Shown here: positions 20,490-27,372 of the stretch, in pieces | Numbering within the stretch: position 1 is the stretch's first letter | Layout: every line of letters starts with the position of its first letter | Source of the DNA: Nosocomiicoccus massiliensis | GTDB lineage: Bacteria > Bacillota > Bacilli > Staphylococcales > Salinicoccaceae | Direction: 5' to 3' | Assembly (NCBI RefSeq): GCF_002871345.2 | Contig: NZ_CP136964.1 | Span: 1,550,001 to 1,614,000 of the forward strand | DNA length: 64,000 nt | The notes under the pieces: generated by a model | What the model was told of the DNA's origin: nothing | The model's input: only the letters and a program-made list of their open reading frames with translations | Databases searched by the model: none | Program-made: the position numbers and the translations under genes

Positions 20490-20845
20490 GATATCTAACA
20501 GAATCACGATATTTTTGTTAGATATAATTATGAGAAGTTGTTTTATTACTATTTAGAAATAAAAAAGACACAAATTGACTCCCAGAAATCCGATCTAAAC
20601 TAGGTTTTTCATCTTAATTAACAAAAAAATGGTGAAAGTGTTAAATATATGCAGATAATTAACAAAAACTCGGCATTTAGGGTCATTTTTGTTAGATATA
20701 AAATTATAATTAACAAAAAACGGGTCGCCGACTCGAAATTTGTTAAATAAATCGAGATATCTAACAAAATCACGAAATTATTGTTAAATAAAATCTTAAG
20801 AAGAGATTCAATTACTGTTTTAGGATAAAAAAACACAAACCACGC
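20490..20845 (+). repeat. Tandem hairpin repeat, locus 2 right part (rest of unit 3 and unit 4)
   Basis: 20490-20497 is the IS target duplication; 20498-20601 completes the unit begun at 19003 (267 bases once the IS and one duplication are removed). A fourth unit runs from 20602 to about 20845. Its third hairpin again has CGGGTC-GCC-GACTCG inside TTAACAAA/TTTGTTAA. The array ends just before the terminator of the convergent yuzD gene. No gene was seen in it. Confidence 0.88.
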
Positions 20846-20846
20846 C

Positions 20847-20873
20847 ACAAAAAAACGCTCACCGAAGTGAGCG
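20847..20873 (-). terminator. Terminator of yuzD (minus strand)
   Basis: CGCTCAC (20856-20862) / GTGAGCG (20867-20873) with a TTCG loop on the minus strand and a T run after it (20849-20855 read as A on plus). Confidence 0.8.
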
Positions 20874-20895
20874 CGTCGTCCAACACCACAAAGTC

Positions 20896-21210
20896 TTATT
20901 CAACACCATTTTTTTCAAACCAATTTGTGATTGGTTTTAATTGGACGTAACCGTCTTGAATGACTTCGTCGTTGATTGTGACGAGTGGATAAAATAACTC
21001 GTCGTTGTTGATTTGTTCTATTAACTCTTCGTCGTAGTCTGAAAAGTTTTCGTCGCGGTCGATGTCGATGTAGTTTACACGAATGTCCGCGTCTGGATAT
21101 TTTTTACTGAATAATGCTTCTAACCACTGATACGTATCTTTTGAACTCGGTGCGTTTACACAGCTCGCGCAAATGACGTCTCTTCCGTAGACATTTACTG
21201 AATAGCTCAT
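20896..21210 (-). CDS. YuzD family (DUF1462) thioredoxin-like protein
   Basis: 104 residues. The N-terminal VICASCVNAPSSKDTYQWLEA, with a CxxC pair and thioredoxin-like pattern, followed by VNYIDIDR and LFYPLVTINDE, identifies the YuzD family. Function unknown; the fold suggests a disulfide or redox role. It is divergent from nfu, the same arrangement as yuzD and yutI in Bacillus, which suggests a link to iron-sulfur metabolism. Confidence 0.82.
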   Translation of the reverse strand: MSYSVNVYGRDVICASCVNAPSSKDTYQWLEALFSKKYPDADIRVNYIDIDRDENFSDYDEELIEQINNDELFYPLVTINDEVIQDGYVQLKPITNWFEKNGVE

Positions 21211-21308
21211 ATACGAATCCTCCTATATACCGATAGATTTTTATCGTTTAATCTATTATAATATATTTACAGAGTGATTTCTCTATAAACGTTTTTGGAG
21301 TGATATAT

Positions 21309-21551
21309 ATGGCAACAACAAAAGACACTATGTATGAACAAGTTGATGCGGTTTTAGATAAATTACGTCCGTTCTTATTAAGAGATGGCGGAGACGTTGA
21401 ACTCGTTGACGTTGAAGATGGCGTCGTTATGTTACGTTTACTCGGTGCATGTGGTACATGCCCAAGTTCAACGATTACACTTAAAGCGGGTATCGAACGC
21501 GCATTACTAGAAGAAGTACCTGGTTTCGTTGAAATTGAACAAGTATTCTAA
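21309..21551 (+). CDS. nfu: NifU-domain Fe-S carrier (Nfu, YutI-like)
   Basis: 80 residues from ATG 21309, preceded by GGAG at about 21297; an in-frame codon at 21300 is too close to that site. Cys48 and Cys51 in [10 protein letters not shown] are the cluster-ligating CxxC of NifU C-terminal-type proteins. It delivers preassembled clusters to apo-proteins after assembly by SUF. It has its own terminator. Confidence 0.93.
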   Translation: MATTKDTMYEQVDAVLDKLRPFLLRDGGDVELVDVEDGVVMLRLLGACGTCPSSTITLKAGIERALLEEVPGFVEIEQVF

Positions 21552-21578
21552 AACTAGAGAGTCAATTCTCTAGTTTTT
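21552..21578 (+). terminator. Terminator after nfu
   Basis: ACTAGAGA / TCTCTAGT stem followed by a T run, directly after the stop codon. Confidence 0.85.
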
Positions 21579-21595
21579 ATTTTTATGGTGATCAT

Positions 21596-21859
21596 ATGAA
21601 ACTCGTAGAATTTTGCCGATCAAACATTGAAAAAACGTCTAAACACACCTACGAACACTTAATGGATAAAGACGACGTGGACGTTATGGATTACGAATGC
21701 ACGAATGATTGTGGTGTATGTAGTCGGACTGCGTTTTGTATCGTAGAAGGAAAACGCGTTGCGGCAAAGACAGATGAACAACTACTCGTTCGTGTATTAG
21801 AACAATTAAAAAAAGATGACGAGCCAGATATTTTTGATTATATCAAAGATTCATTATAA
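21596..21859 (+). CDS. YuzB family protein (DUF1450)
   Basis: 87 residues. Cysteines in VEFCRSN, DYECTNDCGVCSRTAFC give a dense CxxxCxxC-like cluster that could bind metal or an Fe-S cluster. This matches the YuzB family, of unknown function, that neighbours nfu in Bacillus and staphylococci. RBS GGTGAT at about 21586. It is followed 31 bases later by an A-type carrier gene, probably in one transcript. Confidence 0.82.
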   Translation: MKLVEFCRSNIEKTSKHTYEHLMDKDDVDVMDYECTNDCGVCSRTAFCIVEGKRVAAKTDEQLLVRVLEQLKKDDEPDIFDYIKDSL

Positions 21860-21890
21860 TAAAGATAAGTGAATCAGAGAGGTGACAAAA

Positions 21891-22250
21891 ATGAGTCGAG
21901 TGACATTAACAAAAGCTGCTGCAGATAAAGTAAGAACGATGTTAGAAGATAATAACATGCAAGACGGCTATTTACGTTTTAAAGTTGAGGGTGGCGGTTG
22001 TACGGGTCTAACGTATGGTATGGCTGCTGAAGAAGAACCTACTGAGCGTGATTTAGTATTTACACATCACGGAGTGAGCGTGTTAGTGGATAAGTTTGAT
22101 ATCGGTGTCGTGGATGGTACGACAATCGATTTTAAAGAGTCGTTACTCGGTGGTGGATTCACGATTGATAACCCTCTAGCGAGCGTTGCATGTGGATGCG
22201 GAGCATCATTTAGAACAAAAACAAATAAAGGCACTCCAGAACAATGTTAA
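21891..22250 (+). CDS. A-type Fe-S carrier protein (HesB/IscA family)
   Basis: 119 residues from ATG 21891, chosen because GAGAGGTGA lies just upstream; the frame is open from 21882. The three family cysteines are Cys37 (GGCTGL), Cys101 and Cys103 (ACGCGASF). A-type carriers receive clusters from the scaffold and pass them to target enzymes. Whether it is orthologous to SufA, ErpA or Bacillus YutM cannot be settled here. Confidence 0.9.
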   Translation: MSRVTLTKAAADKVRTMLEDNNMQDGYLRFKVEGGGCTGLTYGMAAEEEPTERDLVFTHHGVSVLVDKFDIGVVDGTTIDFKESLLGGGFTIDNPLASVACGCGASFRTKTNKGTPEQC

Positions 22251-22283
22251 ATTGTTAGGGAATGCTTGAAATATATGCTTGGA

Positions 22284-22317
22284 AACGCTAATATTATGTT
22301 ATATATATTAGCGTTTT
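22284..22317 (+). terminator. Terminator after the A-type carrier gene
   Basis: AACGCTAATAT (22284-22294) / ATATTAGCGTT (22305-22315), perfect 11-bp stem, then T run. It shows that ndh has its own promoter or is reached by readthrough. Confidence 0.85.
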
Positions 22318-22346
22318 TATATTATAAAAATTTAGGAGATGTAGTG

Positions 22347-23558
22347 ATGAGTTTCGAAAGAAAGAAAATTGTAATCCTCGGTGGAGGATACGCAGGTCTT
22401 AGCGCATTAGTTGGTCTTCAAAAAGAATTAGGTTTATCTGAAGCAGATATTACTTTAATCAATAAAAATGAGTACCACTACGAAGCAACATGGTTACATG
22501 AAACAGCTGCAGGTACGATTAACTGGGAAGACGGCGTTTACCCAATTAATAAAGTTGTAGACAACATGAAAACAAACTTCGTTGTTGCTGAAGTAACAAA
22601 AATCGATAAAGACAGCCAAGTAGTTGAAACGACAAAAGGAAATGTCGAGTATGACATTTTAATCGTTGCATTAGGTTTCGAATCAGAAACATTCGGAATT
22701 GAAGGAATGGCTGAACATGCCGAATCAATTACGAGCCCACAAACTGCACTTAAAGCACGTGCATTAGTTGAAAAGAACTTCAACAACTACTTAGAGTCTA
22801 AAGATAAAAATGACTTAGCAATCGTAGTTGGTGGTGCAGGATTCACAGGTATTGAGTACCTCGGTGAATTAGTAGATTCACTTCCAATCTTATGTGACAA
22901 CTTAGATATTAACTACGACGACGTAAGCATTACGTGTGTAGAAGCAATGCCTTCAATGTTACCGATGTTCAGTGAAGATCTCAGCGGTTACGCTAAAAAG
23001 TACTTAGAAAGTAAAGGCGTTAAGTTCTTACTCGGAACACCAATCGTTGCTGCAAACGAAGAAGGATTCGTCGTTAAAATTAACGATAAAGAAGAAACAG
23101 TTAAAGCAAACAACAGAATCTGGACTGCAGGGGTTCGTGGTAACAAGTTAATGGAAGAAAACTTCGACGGCGTTATGCGCGGTAGAATCATCGTTAAAGA
23201 TGACTTAACAATTGAAGGATACGACAACGTATACGCAATCGGTGACGTTTCAGCGGTTATGAACGGAACAGGCGAAAACGCACGTCCATATCCAACGACA
23301 GCACAAATTGCGATGCAACTTGGTGAACACACTGCAAAAATTATCTCTGCAAAATTACGTGGTAAAAAAGTTGAACCATTCGTATATGACGACAAAGGAA
23401 CAGTTTGTTCATTAGGTGCTAAAAACGGTATCGGTGTCGTTTATGGTAAAGAAATTAAAGGTAAATCAGCTGCATTTATGAAGAAAGTAATCGATACACG
23501 TGCAGTCGCTAAAATTGGTGGACCAGTACTAGGATTCACAAAAGGTAAATTCTTGTAA
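22347..23558 (+). CDS. ndh: Type II NADH dehydrogenase (NDH-2, YumB-like)
   Basis: 403 residues from ATG 22347 (RBS TAGGAG at about 22333); the open frame reaches 22266 but the extra part would cover the upstream terminator. FAD-binding GGGYAGLSA near the N terminus, the NADH-binding VVGGAGFTGIEYLGEL at mid-protein, and the DNVYAIGDVSAV second FAD motif are all present. NDH-2 is a single-subunit, membrane-associated, non-proton-pumping enzyme that feeds electrons from NADH to menaquinone. Its quinone-site signature PTAQIAMQ is visible. Confidence 0.93.
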   Translation: MSFERKKIVILGGGYAGLSALVGLQKELGLSEADITLINKNEYHYEATWLHETAAGTINWEDGVYPINKVVDNMKTNFVVAEVTKIDKDSQVVETTKGNVEYDILIVALGFESETFGIEGMAEHAESITSPQTALKARALVEKNFNNYLESKDKNDLAIVVGGAGFTGIEYLGELVDSLPILCDNLDINYDDVSITCVEAMPSMLPMFSEDLSGYAKKYLESKGVKFLLGTPIVAANEEGFVVKINDKEETVKANNRIWTAGVRGNKLMEENFDGVMRGRIIVKDDLTIEGYDNVYAIGDVSAVMNGTGENARPYPTTAQIAMQLGEHTAKIISAKLRGKKVEPFVYDDKGTVCSLGAKNGIGVVYGKEIKGKSAAFMKKVIDTRAVAKIGGPVLGFTKGKFL

Positions 23559-23567
23559 GAAAATTTT

Positions 23568-23601
23568 AAGCATGAGTATTGATCATACTCATGCTTTTTT
23601 A
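23568..23601 (+). terminator. Terminator after ndh
   Basis: AAGCATGAGTAT (23568-23579) / ATACTCATGCTT (23585-23596), 12-bp perfect stem plus T run. Confidence 0.88.
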
Positions 23602-23615
23602 ATAGAGGTGTCACG

Positions 23616-23933
23616 GTGAATATCGTTCAAGTATTTATATCTATCATTTTATATTTCGTACTCTTTTACGGTATTAGTTTTATATTAAATATGATTTTAA
23701 AAATGACGTGGATTATGGCAGTTGTTTATCCTGTAATCGTTGTTTTAATCATCGACAGAATTGATACTGTAGAGTACATAAAATCGCCAAACACTGCATT
23801 TAAAGAAGCGTGGAGTAATATTATTAACGTCCAAATTTTTGACGTAATTATATTATTAAGTGGTTTTATCGGTATTATATTAGCCGGATTAACAATACGC
23901 TACTTACGTAAGCTTGGCTATCAAATGTTCTAG
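23616..23933 (+). CDS. YuiB family membrane protein
   Basis: 105 residues starting at GTG 23616 after GAGGTG. Three hydrophobic segments flank a short soluble part (YIKSPNTAFKEAWSN). It resembles YuiB, an uncharacterised membrane protein that lies between yumB and the leucyl aminopeptidase gene in Bacillus, the same context as here. It ends 10 bases before pepA. Confidence 0.72.
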   Translation: MNIVQVFISIILYFVLFYGISFILNMILKMTWIMAVVYPVIVVLIIDRIDTVEYIKSPNTAFKEAWSNIINVQIFDVIILLSGFIGIILAGLTIRYLRKLGYQMF

Positions 23934-23943
23934 GAGTGAGTAT

Positions 23944-25410
23944 ATGAAGTACAATTTTGAAAGTAATTTAAACGACAACAACAAAGCAATCGTCATCGGT
24001 GTAAAAGAAGACTTTGAAAACGACTCAAACTTCGAAGAACTCGATGCATTATTTAATGGGAACTTTAAATCATATATTGATGCTGGAGTCATCCAGTCAA
24101 AATTCAAAAAAATCGAATCATCGAGTGCAGTGTTACAAACAAACGTAAGAAAAGTATATACAGTTGGTCTCGGTAAATCTGAAGACTTAACACAATTAAA
24201 GCTTCAAGAAGCGTTCGGTACAGTATTACAAGCACTTAAAAAAGATAAAGTAACAGATGCGTATCTATACGTTGACTCATTTAGTTCAGACGACGATTTT
24301 TTATACGACGTCGGCTTAATGGGTGAAATTAGTGTATACGAGCCGTTCAACTATAAAAAAGATTTTAAACCTTATGAGTTAACGTTATCTTTTAATAAAG
24401 AGGTAAACGAAGACAAACTGAAAGAAGGTCAACAAGCTGGAGAGGCGATGAACTTCAGTCGTAACTTAAGTGAAATGCCTCCAAACGTACTGTATCCAGA
24501 ATCACTTGTCGAGTTAATTGAAAAAGAATTTTCTGGAAAAGACAACGTTACAATTTCAGTAAAAGACGACAAAACACTTAAAGAAGAAGGCTATGGTCTC
24601 CTTCATTCAGTCGGTGACGGTTCTGAGAGAAAACCAAGACTCGTTACGATTGAGTATAAAAATAGTGATAAAGCGCCTGTTGCACTTGTCGGTAAAGGAA
24701 TCACTTACGATTCAGGTGGTTATTCATTAAAACCACGTACAGGCATGGTGTCGATGAAATACGATATGAGTGGAGCAGCAAACGTACTTGGTATGATGAA
24801 GACACTCGTCGATCAAAAACGTGCAGTAAATGTTGTAGCAGTACTTGCGCTCGCTGAAAATATGGTAAAAGGCAATGCAAACCGTCCAGATGACGTCGTC
24901 ATCGCTAAAAACGGGTTAAGCGTTGAAATTACAAATACAGATGCAGAAGGACGTCTCGTTCTTGGGGATGCTGTTACTGAAGCAATTACACATAAACCAG
25001 TCGTAATTATGGACTTTGCGACACTCACTGGAGCTGTAATCGGAGCACTTGGAGAGTCACGTACAGGTTTATTTACAAATCAAAGTAGACAATACTTAGA
25101 AGACGTTTTAAAATCATCAGAAAAAGTCGGTGAAAAGTTATGGCACTTACCGATGGATGAATCCGATGAAGCGGCAGTAAAAGATACACAAGTTGCAGAT
25201 ATTTTAAACAGTAACTTACGTCCATACGGTGGAGCTTCGTTTGCAGCGGCATTTATTAATCAGTTTACTGAAGATTATCCGTGGTTACACTTTGATATCG
25301 CTGGTACATCGCAGTTTGCAAAACAAAATGCATATGGTCCAAAAGCTGCGAGTGGTGTGATGATCCGTACAGTCGTTGACTACATTTTAGACGGTTCTAT
25401 GTATGACTAA
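23944..25410 (+). CDS. pepA: Leucyl aminopeptidase (M17)
   Basis: 488 residues from ATG 23944, which follows AGGAGTGAG; the open frame begins at 23914 inside yuiB. The catalytic domain has VGKGITYDSGGYSLK, the metal ligand motif NTDAEGRLVLGDA and the preceding MKYDMSGAA. It is a cytosolic di-zinc or manganese aminopeptidase that trims peptides. It overlaps the following thioesterase gene by 8 bases. Confidence 0.93.
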   Translation: MKYNFESNLNDNNKAIVIGVKEDFENDSNFEELDALFNGNFKSYIDAGVIQSKFKKIESSSAVLQTNVRKVYTVGLGKSEDLTQLKLQEAFGTVLQALKKDKVTDAYLYVDSFSSDDDFLYDVGLMGEISVYEPFNYKKDFKPYELTLSFNKEVNEDKLKEGQQAGEAMNFSRNLSEMPPNVLYPESLVELIEKEFSGKDNVTISVKDDKTLKEEGYGLLHSVGDGSERKPRLVTIEYKNSDKAPVALVGKGITYDSGGYSLKPRTGMVSMKYDMSGAANVLGMMKTLVDQKRAVNVVAVLALAENMVKGNANRPDDVVIAKNGLSVEITNTDAEGRLVLGDAVTEAITHKPVVIMDFATLTGAVIGALGESRTGLFTNQSRQYLEDVLKSSEKVGEKLWHLPMDESDEAAVKDTQVADILNSNLRPYGGASFAAAFINQFTEDYPWLHFDIAGTSQFAKQNAYGPKAASGVMIRTVVDYILDGSMYD

Positions 25411-25765
25411 TTTACTAGAAGCATTTAACATCGAAATCATTGAGTTAAATAAGAAACGTGCGGTCATTGAAGTCGATATTACTGAAGCAATGCACCAACC
25501 ATTTGGTATCGTACACGGTGGTATGAATGCTGTCTTAATCGAAACAGCAGCGTCACTTGGTGGTACTGAAAACGTTGAAGAAGGATATGCAGCTGGCGTT
25601 GAAATCAACGTCAACCATATTCGACCTGTATCATCAGGTAAACTGACAACAACAGCAGTACCAGTTCATATCGGTAGAACAACACAAGTTTGGACAGCAG
25701 AAATTACAAACGATGAAGGAAAAATCACAGCAGTTGGACGAATGACTTTGACGAATATGAAGTAA
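25403..25765 (+). CDS. Hotdog-fold thioesterase (PaaI/MenI-like)
   Basis: 120 residues. The FGIVHGGMNAVLIETAASLG segment is the HGG motif with the catalytic Glu of PaaI-type acyl-CoA thioesterases, followed by GVEINVNHIRPVSSG. The likely reaction is hydrolysis of an aryl- or acyl-CoA; 1,4-dihydroxy-2-naphthoyl-CoA for menaquinone is a reasonable guess for a menaquinone user but is not proven. Start ATG overlaps the pepA stop. Confidence 0.85.
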   Translation: MTNLLEAFNIEIIELNKKRAVIEVDITEAMHQPFGIVHGGMNAVLIETAASLGGTENVEEGYAAGVEINVNHIRPVSSGKLTTTAVPVHIGRTTQVWTAEITNDEGKITAVGRMTLTNMK

Positions 25766-25770
25766 ACTTA

Positions 25771-25809
25771 TACCTCTCTAAATCAAAAATAGGTTTAGGG
25801 AGGTATTTT
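25771..25809 (+). terminator. Terminator after the pepA-thioesterase pair
   Basis: TACCTCTCTAAA / TTTAGGGAGGTA, 12 bp with one G-U pair, followed by TTTTG. Confidence 0.78.
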
Positions 25810-25896
25810 GTAAGGTGAAATTAATTAATAATAATTATCTTCATGGTATAATATTAAAACAACATTTTTATATAAATAGAACATGAGGTGATTTGT

Positions 25897-26121
25897 ATGA
25901 AAGTTTTAAGCGAACTCAAAATTAATAATAAAGTTATTAATGTAGAAATCCCAGAGAATGTTTTAAAAGCCTTAGATGTTAATGTAAATGATACAATTCA
26001 ATTCATTGAAGATAACGATAAAATATCATTAGAAGTTAAGAAAAACAATTTAGATTTAAACTTGATAAATGAAATTTTAACTGAAGATGATGAAATTTTT
26101 AAAGAATTGGTAGATCGATGA
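25897..26121 (+). CDS. AbrB/MazE-type antitoxin-like protein, orphan
   Basis: 74 residues from ATG 25897, preceded by GAGGTG. The N-terminal half (INNKVINVEIPENVLKALDVNVNDTIQF, written in two parts: INNKVINVEIPENV then LKALDVNVNDTIQF) has the pattern of a swapped-hairpin AbrB/MazE DNA-binding domain. The C-terminal tail is acidic, LTEDDEIFKELVDR, as in antitoxins that wrap a toxin. A TATAAT at 25847 could be its -10. Its stop overlaps an ATG (ATGA at 26118), the usual antitoxin-toxin junction, but the second frame ends after eight codons, so no toxin is present. It is more AT-rich than its neighbours. Confidence 0.65.
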   Translation: MKVLSELKINNKVINVEIPENVLKALDVNVNDTIQFIEDNDKISLEVKKNNLDLNLINEILTEDDEIFKELVDR

Positions 26122-26144
26122 GATATTTAACAGAAATGATATAA
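26118..26144 (+). pseudogene. Eight-codon remnant where a toxin gene would be expected
   Basis: ATG overlapping the antitoxin stop opens a frame reading MRYLTEMI then TAA. It could be the leftover 5' end of a deleted partner gene; it could also be chance. No further homology can be read before the terminator. Confidence 0.3.
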
Positions 26145-26162
26145 ACCCAAAATTCAATCCAC

Positions 26163-26202
26163 AAAAATACGCCCATTCTAGCCTTCTAGAATGGGCGTTT
26201 TG
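26163..26202. terminator. Bidirectional terminator, end of mnh operon
   Basis: ACGCCCATTCTA (26169-26180) / TAGAATGGGCGT (26187-26198), 12-bp perfect stem, with an A run upstream for the minus strand and TTTTGTT on the plus side. Confidence 0.87.
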
Positions 26203-26619
26203 TTATTCATCAAGTTCTTGCTCTTTTTTACGTTGTTCAATTTTTAATTTATCTTCTTCTGTGAGTTCTTCGTATCCAAGTTCGTCACGTCGTAATTCGT
26301 TTAAGATTGTTAGTTTATACGGCTCTACATCTGAGTGGAAGGCACTTCTTGCAAGCATATGTGCACCTGTTGGTGCAATGATGTAAATGAATACGAGTGC
26401 GAGTAGCAATGTGATTTCAAATCGCTCTTCAAAATACCAAAAGTATAAGAAAACAGCGAGTAGAACGAGTGATACACCGAGTGTTGAACTTTTACTTGCT
26501 GCGTGGAGTCGTGAGTACATGTCCGGAAGTCTCACGATACCGATTCCTGCAACGATTGAAAAGAATACCCCACTTAATACGAGTATCGTTACGATACTAG
26601 TCATCAGGATCTCTATCAT
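26203..26619 (-). CDS. mnhG: Na+/H+ antiporter subunit G
   Basis: 138 residues with three membrane segments and a charged C-terminal tail rich in Glu and Lys. GIGIVRLPDMYSRLHAASKSSTLG is the MnhG/PhaG signature (seen as RLPDMYSRLHAA then SKSSTLGV). It is the last gene of the seven-gene mnh operon and overlaps mnhF by 23 bases. Subunit of the multicomponent Mrp antiporter, which exchanges cytosolic Na+ for protons. Confidence 0.93.
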   Translation of the reverse strand: MIEILMTSIVTILVLSGVFFSIVAGIGIVRLPDMYSRLHAASKSSTLGVSLVLLAVFLYFWYFEERFEITLLLALVFIYIIAPTGAHMLARSAFHSDVEPYKLTILNELRRDELGYEELTEEDKLKIEQRKKEQELDE

Positions 26620-26896
26620 GATCGATCACCCATCCTTTCTCTAAAAACTTCGCCATTGCGATTGTACCGACAGCACCGAGCATACCGATAATCATAATTA
26701 CAACGATTAAGTACGGAGTGTCAAGTAGGACTGAGAAAATCCCGATTGTTCCCATTAACATAACTCCAAACGCATCTAACGCTACGATTTTATCGTGTAA
26801 CGTCGGTCCTTTAATAATTCTATACGATGCGATAACGAGCGCGACTGCCATTCCAATAATTGCGATAATGAATATGACTTGTAAAAATGAAATCAT
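26597..26896 (-). CDS. mnhF: Na+/H+ antiporter subunit F
   Basis: 99 residues and three membrane segments. The RIIKGPTLHDKIVALDAFGV motif is characteristic of MnhF/MrpF. It overlaps mnhE by 4 bases and mnhG by 23 bases. Confidence 0.93.
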   Translation of the reverse strand: MISFLQVIFIIAIIGMAVALVIASYRIIKGPTLHDKIVALDAFGVMLMGTIGIFSVLLDTPYLIVVIMIIGMLGAVGTIAMAKFLEKGWVIDHDRDPDD

Positions 26897-27372
26897 GGAC
26901 GACCCACCTCTTTAATGAGACGTTCAAATGAGTTTTTAATAGCCTCGATTTCTTTATCGGCATCGACTAAGTTTACCCCGTGGATATATAGCGTCTTAAA
27001 GTCATCACTAATTGCAACGACGACTGTACCTGGTGTTAACGTGATAAGAGAAGATAGAAGTACGACTTCCCAATCCTTTTGTAAATCACACGGATACGCA
27101 TAGAATCCAGGGTATACGTTCATTTTTGGTTGAAGGACGATTTTTACAACTTCGATGTTTGCAACGAGTAACTCATAAACGAATACGAAGAATAACTTAA
27201 CAATTCTCCATACGCGGATGAGGTAAAACGTACCTGGTAAGAAGTTACGTAATATGGATACGGCAATTAGCCCCATTAAATACCCCATCACGAGAGTGCT
27301 CACTGTAAAACTGTTGTTCATAAACGCCCAAAGGAATGCGAGTAAGAAATTGAGTAATACTTGTATTGCCAT
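26893..27372 (-). CDS. mnhE: Na+/H+ antiporter subunit E
   Basis: 159 residues. Hydrophobic N-terminal half followed by the MrpE soluble domain with SLITLTPGTVVVAISDD and YIHGVN. It begins directly after mnhD and overlaps mnhF by 4 bases. Confidence 0.94.
   Translation of the reverse strand: MAIQVLLNFLLAFLWAFMNNSFTVSTLVMGYLMGLIAVSILRNFLPGTFYLIRVWRIVKLFFVFVYELLVANIEVVKIVLQPKMNVYPGFYAYPCDLQKDWEVVLLSSLITLTPGTVVVAISDDFKTLYIHGVNLVDADKEIEAIKNSFERLIKEVGRP

Noticed and set aside
18471..20845. Replication origin or DnaA-box cluster
   Set aside because: The recurrent word is TTAACA/TAACAAAA, not the DnaA box TTATNCACA, and no dnaA, dnaN or other origin genes are nearby.
22266..22346. N-terminal extension of NDH-2
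   Set aside because: The extra frame covers a clear terminator hairpin and lacks a ribosome binding site; the family starts at the ATG at 22347.
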